This document shows positions 16,041 through 20,644 of a DNA stretch of 20,644 nt, piece after piece. Source of the DNA: Polysphondylium violaceum. Taxonomy: Eukaryota; Evosea; Eumycetozoa; Dictyosteliales; Dictyosteliaceae. The stretch covers positions 1-20,644 of the forward strand of contig AJWJ01000437.1 of the NCBI GenBank assembly GCA_000277445.1, in the 5' to 3' direction. Position numbers and translations under genes: made by a program. The notes beneath the pieces were generated by a model. The model did no database searches. It worked only from the letters and a program-made list of their open reading frames with translations, and was not told the origin of the DNA. Position 1 is the stretch's first letter. Every line of letters starts with the position of its first letter.

Positions 16041-17927
16041 TTAAGAAAATTGTAAACATTTATTACTTTGAATTTGTTTTTCAAAATTAATTCTTTTAAT
16101 AGTGTTTGGTAAAATTAATTTCAATGTGACTGGTTGTTTGAGATTGACATATTCAATAGAGGTTGGGATAGAGTAGTTTTTTGAACATCCAATCAACAAT
16201 AGTTTTAAACTGGCTGGAAATATTAGATTTGGGTGAATGAAATCAAAATTTGGATTTAAAAATGATAATTTGAATACATTTTTGGGAATTGCGCCATGCT
16301 TTAGATTTTCATTTTGAAAGTCTCGACCAAATTCAATCTTTTTAAGTGATTGTGGTAAAATGTATTGTTCAATGGGCTGATTAAAACAACTACCAAATTT
16401 TAATTCAACAAGATTAGATGGTAAAACAAATGGTTCAAAAGGTTGGTTATAAAATACCCCAAATGTTAGCTTTCTGAGAGACTTGGGTAATGATCCTATC
16501 TCTAGTTTTTGGTTAAATGAGTGTCCAAATGTTAGGTTTTCAATGGTATCTGGTAGAGTGTTTGGTTGTATAACGTCATTGAAGTAGTACCCAAAGGAAA
16601 GAGTTTTTAAAAATGGTGGAATTGAATACAAGTTAAAAGGCTCTTCGAAAAAGATACTCTTTGGGAATGGAAAAGCTGATTCAATGGATTTTAATACATC
16701 TTCAAAGATTAATTTGGATAAAATATCATTCTCAAATGATAAACTTTTCAATGTCATGGGTAAGGTACCAACTGGGATTGGTCTAGTGTAATGAATTCCC
16801 AATTGTAATGATTCCAATGTGGGAGGAATAGCTTTCAAACATTGATTAAAACTAACCCCTGCAACCATTACTTTTAATCCTGGGGGTAAATAATCAAGAG
16901 GATGGTTGTAATTGAATCCAAGATCTAAGATAACAAGACTCTGAGGCAAACTACTTTTACCCAATGGATAGTTAAAACTTTTCCCCATATATAGTTCAGT
17001 ACACCCATGTGGGATAACTCTATTAGATATTGGATGATTAAAAGAATCGCCAAATTTGATCACTTTAATAGACTCGGGAATAACTCCTGGTAGAATTTTT
17101 TGATTAAAATCATTTAAAAATGTTAGTTCTGTTAGATTGGGTGGGAGTGAACCAACTTCCAATGGGAAATTGAATCTATGTCCAAAAGTAATGCTTTTAA
17201 TAGAGTGTGGTAAACTGTTTTTTGATATTGGCATAAAAAATGAATTGGAAAATATTAATGTCTCTACCTTGGTGTTGTTCAATTCCAAAATATTGTTTCC
17301 ACCAATGGTCAACTCTTTGATATTAACTGGAATTGAATGGACTTGGACACTTTGATTGAATTCTTTTCCAAATATAATCGTCTTTATATTACTGCCAAAT
17401 GTACCAACAAAGATCTCTTGATTGAATTTCAAACCAAATTTTATAAACTCTACCTTACTGGGAAAGGTACCTGGGACTATTGGTTGACTGAATCTATTAC
17501 CAAAATAAATTTCTTTAAGACTCTGTGGAAAAGCGTCTTTGGCAACCGTGTTGTTAAACTCTCCTCCAAAAGTCAAAGTCTTTACATTTTCGGGCACCAT
17601 GCCTTTGATAATGGGTTGGTTGATAAAAAAGTCCAATTTGGTGACCGATGATGGCACTGTACCAGGTTTCATTTGATAATTTTCTTTTCCCCTAACGCCA
17701 AGATGCACAATACTGTTTGGAAACAACTTGCACAACAAATGTTCATTTTCCGCCGATAGAATTACATTTAATTTAATCTTTCTAAAATGTTTAAAAAATT
17801 CATAGTTTTCAATGACAAAATCAAAATTTTGGGGTGTACTAAAACAAACGAGATCAAACGATACATTGATCAATACCTCTTCTTTCAAGAATTTGTTTCT
17901 CCAAATACTAAAAAATAAATTATCCAT
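16041..17927 (-). CDS. FNIP-repeat protein
   Basis: This is a single exon of 628 residues. The N-terminal 80 or so residues (MDNLFFSIWRNKFLKEEVL...) form the short helical head seen in dictyostelid FNIP proteins. The rest is a chain of about 18 FNIP units of about 22 residues with the pattern LPxSLxxLxFGxxFNxP. Clear examples are GHRFNFPLEVGSLPPNL, GDSFNHPISNRVIPHG and GSCFNQPIEQYILPQSL. FNIP repeats resemble leucine-rich repeats and form a solenoid likely to bind proteins. The family is large and expanded in dictyostelids, and I know no precise function for this member. Some units are worn (for example SNSFFMPI and GIHYTRPI), and the frame is intact. The gene is convergent with the acetyltransferase (120 bp between stops) and divergent from the OsmC gene. 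Confidence 0.93.
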   Translation of the reverse strand: MDNLFFSIWRNKFLKEEVLINVSFDLVCFSTPQNFDFVIENYEFFKHFRKIKLNVILSAENEHLLCKLFPNSIVHLGVRGKENYQMKPGTVPSSVTKLDFFINQPIIKGMVPENVKTLTFGGEFNNTVAKDAFPQSLKEIYFGNRFSQPIVPGTFPSKVEFIKFGLKFNQEIFVGTFGSNIKTIIFGKEFNQSVQVHSIPVNIKELTIGGNNILELNNTKVETLIFSNSFFMPISKNSLPHSIKSITFGHRFNFPLEVGSLPPNLTELTFLNDFNQKILPGVIPESIKVIKFGDSFNHPISNRVIPHGCTELYMGKSFNYPLGKSSLPQSLVILDLGFNYNHPLDYLPPGLKVMVAGVSFNQCLKAIPPTLESLQLGIHYTRPIPVGTLPMTLKSLSFENDILSKLIFEDVLKSIESAFPFPKSIFFEEPFNLYSIPPFLKTLSFGYYFNDVIQPNTLPDTIENLTFGHSFNQKLEIGSLPKSLRKLTFGVFYNQPFEPFVLPSNLVELKFGSCFNQPIEQYILPQSLKKIEFGRDFQNENLKHGAIPKNVFKLSFLNPNFDFIHPNLIFPASLKLLLIGCSKNYSIPTSIEYVNLKQPVTLKLILPNTIKRINFEKQIQSNKCLQFS

Positions 17928-18252
17928 AGTGAGAATGAAATTATAATGTAAAAGTATTAAAAATTCTAATATTTAATAATGAAATAAAATGCATATGTAT
18001 TTATTATGTTAAAAATTAACACCCAACCCATTCAATTAATTTTATTTCATGTAGACAGTGTGGATGTGTGTTTAGTGTTTAATTTTTTTTTTTGATCCTA
18101 ATTTTATCACTAATTTTTGTTGTTCTCAGGTAATCTACAAATTTTTCTAATTTTGGGGGAGGTGATTTTTGTGTGATCTTCACTTTTTTTCACATCACTC
18201 TCTTTATTTACAAATTATATCAACACACACAAATAAAAACAGATATATAAAA
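17928..18252. promoter_or_regulatory. shared upstream region of the FNIP and OsmC genes
   Basis: These 325 bp separate divergent starts. I see a T-run (about 18083-18092), a second T-run near 18185, CA-rich sequence and ATATATAA at 18243-18250, immediately before the OsmC ATG. A GTGTGG/GTGTG patch near 18056-18075 stands out slightly. No named regulatory site can be supported. Confidence 0.45.
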
Positions 18253-18759
18253 ATGATTAAAAGAATTGCAAAGGGTATGATTCTTAATACACTATAATAA
18301 AATAGAAATACTGATTATTCTATTTCTCTTTTAATCACTCTAGTAATATGGAATGGTCCATTAATGGAAGGTAATGGTGTAATAAATACACAAGGATTAA
18401 AGAATATTAAATTCAGTGTACCTACTAGATTCAATCAAGATGTAGAACAATCATCTAGTAATCCTGAAGAGTTACTCATCTCTGCACATGCAGGTTGTTT
18501 TTCTATGGCTTTGAGTGCAGAGTTGACAAAAAATAAAACACCACCCAAAACTATCAACACCACAGGTGAGCTAGTGATGAAAAATGAACCTAGTGGTTGG
18601 AAAATTACCGACATTCATTTAGTAACCAAAGCCGTGGTACCTGGTGCCTCTGCCGATGTCTTTAATGAATGTGCACAAAGAGCCAAAGCAAACTGTCCTG
18701 TATCTAAACTATTTAGTGGTAATTGTAACGTGACCCTTGATGCTCATCTTGAGAAGTAA
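18253..18759 (+). CDS. OsmC-type thiol peroxidase
   Basis: There are two exons, 18253-18274 and 18344-18759, with an intron at 18275-18343 (GTATGA...CTCTAG, 69 bp) splitting a Val codon. The product is 145 residues: MIKRIAKVIWNGPLMEGN.... It aligns by eye along its full length with E. coli OsmC. PTRF (R36) and NPEELL (E50) are followed by the peroxidatic Cys in AHAGCFSMAL (C59) and the resolving Cys in AKANCPVSKL (C125). OsmC proteins are homodimers that reduce organic hydroperoxides with two cysteines. The family is mainly bacterial. An intron shows this copy is established in a eukaryotic genome, and the ancestor may have come by transfer from bacteria. The short first exon encodes only seven residues. 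No targeting peptide is evident, so a cytosolic location is likely. Confidence 0.93.
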
Positions 18760-19103
18760 TGTATTGTAAATGTTATGAGCCCCCACACAATGGACCAGTT
18801 TTTTAAATAAATTTAATTTTTTCTCAAACTATGAATCTTTAAATCAAGTTCTTAAAACAAATGGGTATAAATAGATATGTTTGATTGATGGCCCAACATG
18901 CAGCCTATACTGAGTGTCTGTGATCAATAATAGAAAAGAGAGCATCGTCACCACTTGTTATTTTTAATTTAGTAAAAATTTAAAAACTTATTTCAGATAT
19001 TTTTTCTAAAAAACAAAACCTGAAAAAACCAAAAAAATTCCCTATTTAAATCAAAAAATTAATTTCATTAAAAAAAAAAAATCTATTCTAATCAAATAAA
19101 TCA
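18760..19103. other. spacer between the OsmC and coiled-coil genes
   Basis: These 344 bp hold the OsmC 3' region (AAATAAATTTAA near 18806), a GTATAAATAG TATA-like word near 18864-18873, and a less AT-rich patch at about 18880-18945. The patch has TTGAT and ATCAA words at its two ends that could pair. The A-rich run just before 19081 is typical leader DNA for the next gene. No RNA gene was identified. Confidence 0.45.
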
Positions 19104-19901
19104 ATGGAGCCTATAGTCAATAGTAATAAAAATATTAACTATGAATTTTTGCTAAAAGATAATGAAAAGCTTCAGCTAGAAGTCGATAATTATAGAAAGT
19201 TTGGATGTGTAGTGACCACCCATCAAAATCTTACCAGAGAATTAGAAGAATCAAACAACAAGAAAATACAATTGGAGGAAATTGTAAACGATTTAAATAA
19301 TCAAATTAAATATAAAGACACTGAAATAGAAGGTCTAGTTAAAGAAAAAGATCATCTAGACACAGAAATAGAAGGTCTCGTTAAAGAAAAAGACAATCTT
19401 GAAAAAGAAAGAGATGGTCTAGTTAAAGAAAAAGAAACAATTTTTCTTTATCAAAATGAATTATTAAGAAAAATAGAAAATCAAGAGAGTAATACTCAAG
19501 ATCTGACACAAATAATTGAAGAAAAAGATCAGACAATAGAGAAATTGAAAAAAGAAAAAGCAGATATAGATTCTTCGCTCCAGACTTTAAGAATCAAATC
19601 AGAAAATGATCAAAAAAGATTATCCCAAATGGAACATCTCCAAAATCAAAAGGACCAAGCAGAATCAAATTTAAAACAACATATTGAAAATCAGCAATTA
19701 AACACTAAGATCGCACAGTTTCTAATCATTTTAACATTTGTTCTGGCGCTCATCTCTCTTCCATTTGTTTTCACCTTAGTTGCATTATTTTGCTGTGTTT
19801 GCGTTTGTCCAAACATAGATTTTATCTCAAAAAAGAATGCTATAAAAAATATTAGAGTATTCAGAGACCCAGTTAAATCACTAAAAGAGAAAATATTTTA
19901 A
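19104..19901 (+). CDS. coiled-coil protein with C-terminal membrane anchor, function unknown
   Basis: This is a single exon of 265 residues. Residues about 15-200 are Glu/Lys/Asn/Gln-rich with heptad spacing, predicting a long coiled coil (for example QLEEIVNDLNNQIKYKDTEI). Residues 203-235 are strongly hydrophobic (IAQFLIILTFVLALISLPFV, then a Cys-rich end CCVCVC), followed by a 30-residue basic tail. This looks like a tail-anchored or type II membrane protein with a rod in the cytosol. The Cys cluster at the membrane border may be palmitoylated. Three tandem 14-residue units lie near 72-113. I do not recognise a family. Golgin-like tethers and SNARE-like proteins share this general layout, but no SNARE layer residues are evident. 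Confidence 0.75.
   Translation: MEPIVNSNKNINYEFLLKDNEKLQLEVDNYRKFGCVVTTHQNLTRELEESNNKKIQLEEIVNDLNNQIKYKDTEIEGLVKEKDHLDTEIEGLVKEKDNLEKERDGLVKEKETIFLYQNELLRKIENQESNTQDLTQIIEEKDQTIEKLKKEKADIDSSLQTLRIKSENDQKRLSQMEHLQNQKDQAESNLKQHIENQQLNTKIAQFLIILTFVLALISLPFVFTLVALFCCVCVCPNIDFISKKNAIKNIRVFRDPVKSLKEKIF
19317..19442 (+). repeat. three tandem 42-bp units in the coiled coil
   Basis: Units at 19317-19358, 19359-19400 and 19401-19442 encode DTEIEGLVKEKDHL, DTEIEGLVKEKDNL and EKERDGLVKEKETI. The first two are nearly identical in DNA, so one duplication is recent. Fourteen residues equal two heptads, so copy-number change keeps the coiled-coil register. Confidence 0.85.
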
Positions 19902-20078
19902 CAATAACATTAATATCTTTACATGTCTATTCGAGAATAGAATACTAATTAACCCTCTTGGTTTCATCAAATAAATCCTTGTATATTTAATATAAATAAA
20001 AAATTTAATTACTTTAATCACACTATCGAGAGAATACATTTTATTAAGAACTTTATTTGGGGAAAATCACAAGACATT

Positions 20079-20644
20079 TCAAGGTAATTGACTTAGGGAT
20101 CTTTTAGGGGCAACAGGTTTAGTAGGAATTGTTTGTTTAGATTCTTTGGTTAATTTTTCAAAAATTGAAACTTTATCGAAAATAGATTTCTTTAACTCTG
20201 ATTTAGTTTGATTCACAGGGATAATATTTTCCATGACTACAACCGGTTTAACAGGTTCCAATGTGATGGGTGTGTTTTTTACTACTGCGACTGCTGGAAT
20301 AGGTGGTTCCATTTTAGAAACCTCTTGTGATTTGGTAACTACGTTATTTTCTTTAACTACAACCTTTTCATTATCACCACGGGATGTTGTTTTTAATTTA
20401 CCTAGAATCTTTTTAGATAAAACTTTTCCAAGAGTGTTGGTAGAGTTGGTTTGTTGACCAATGATACTATTATCGACTTGAGAATAAAAGTAATCAGATC
20501 CAATTGGAAATGGAGTTTCATTTGAAGTATGATCAAAGTACTGACCATAGCCATTAATAAATACGTTGACATTCTTATTGGTGAATTTAGATAATGAGGT
20601 GAATAATGAGTTTTGGGTAGGATCAATGGGTTTGAGTTGAATAG
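20079..20644 (-). CDS. C-terminal part of an unidentified protein (runs off the right edge)
   Basis: On the minus strand one frame is open from the window edge to TAA at 20079-20081, giving 187 residues of a gene that begins beyond 20644. The distal part reads NVNVFINGYGQYFDH and GSDYFYSQVDNSIIGQQ, with even composition. The last 100 residues are Pro/Val/Lys-rich and look disordered: EPPIPAVAVVKNTPI, EPVKPVVVMENIIPV, SIFDKVSIFEKLTKE, ending KRSLSQLP. The SIFDKVSIFEKL stretch could be a short amphipathic helix. I recognise no domain. The apparent ATG-initiated piece at 20312 is an internal Met, because the frame continues upstream without a stop. Confidence 0.75.
   Translation of the reverse strand, partial: IQLKPIDPTQNSLFTSLSKFTNKNVNVFINGYGQYFDHTSNETPFPIGSDYFYSQVDNSIIGQQTNSTNTLGKVLSKKILGKLKTTSRGDNEKVVVKENNVVTKSQEVSKMEPPIPAVAVVKNTPITLEPVKPVVVMENIIPVNQTKSELKKSIFDKVSIFEKLTKESKQTIPTKPVAPKRSLSQLP

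Noticed and set aside
20402-20626. 74-codon minus-strand frame starting MILPKTHYSP
   Set aside because: It overlaps the longer frame that is open to the window edge (20079-20644) in a different phase. The longer frame has better composition.

Overview
The window looks like nuclear DNA of a dictyostelid social amoeba (Amoebozoa, Dictyostelia). Supporting signs are very AT-rich, homopolymer-rich spacers; short AT-rich introns that mostly start GTATGT or GTAA and end TAG or CAG; Gln/Asn/His/Ser/Thr tracts inside proteins; a FNIP-repeat protein; and a Ras protein that matches Dictyostelium RasS almost residue for residue. Several genes use more C-ending codons than I would expect for D. discoideum itself, so another dictyostelid is more likely. 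I cannot name the species.

Layout, left to right. 1-615 is AT-rich with no convincing gene. 616-1010 holds a decayed coding relic (-). 1275-1582 is a small two-exon gene with a CxxC...CH cluster (-). 2308-2883 is rasS (-). 3596-4342 is an ERI1/ERI3-type DEDDh 3'-5' exonuclease (-). 4684-6627 is a three-exon gene with an N-terminal ASH (ASPM/SPD-2/Hydin) domain, possibly the centrosomal Cep192/SPD-2 relative (-). 6927-7861 is the Golgi Qb-SNARE GOS28 (-). 8091-9452 is the U5 snRNP assembly factor AAR2 (-). It is head-to-head with 9696-12763, the U5 snRNP GTPase Snu114/EFTUD2 (+). 12963-13295 is a small two-exon gene of unknown function (-). 14573-15920 is a GNAT acetyltransferase (+) split into two overlapping frames. 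16041-17927 is a FNIP-repeat protein (-), 18253-18759 an OsmC-type peroxidase (+), 19104-19901 a tail-anchored coiled-coil protein (+), and 20079-20644 the C-terminal end of an unidentified gene (-).

The most interesting locus is the acetyltransferase. Its first frame stops at TCC-TGA-T, and the conserved GNAT domain follows in the +1 frame. UCC-UGA-U is the +1 ribosomal frameshift site of ornithine decarboxylase antizyme mRNAs. Here it precedes an intact acetyl-CoA-binding domain. No intron like the others in the window repairs the frame. If real, this would be an antizyme-style recoding switch on an acetyltransferase, with the untested possibility that polyamines control it. The second functional grouping is the AAR2/Snu114 pair: two proteins known to meet on Prp8 during U5 snRNP maturation share one 243-bp promoter.
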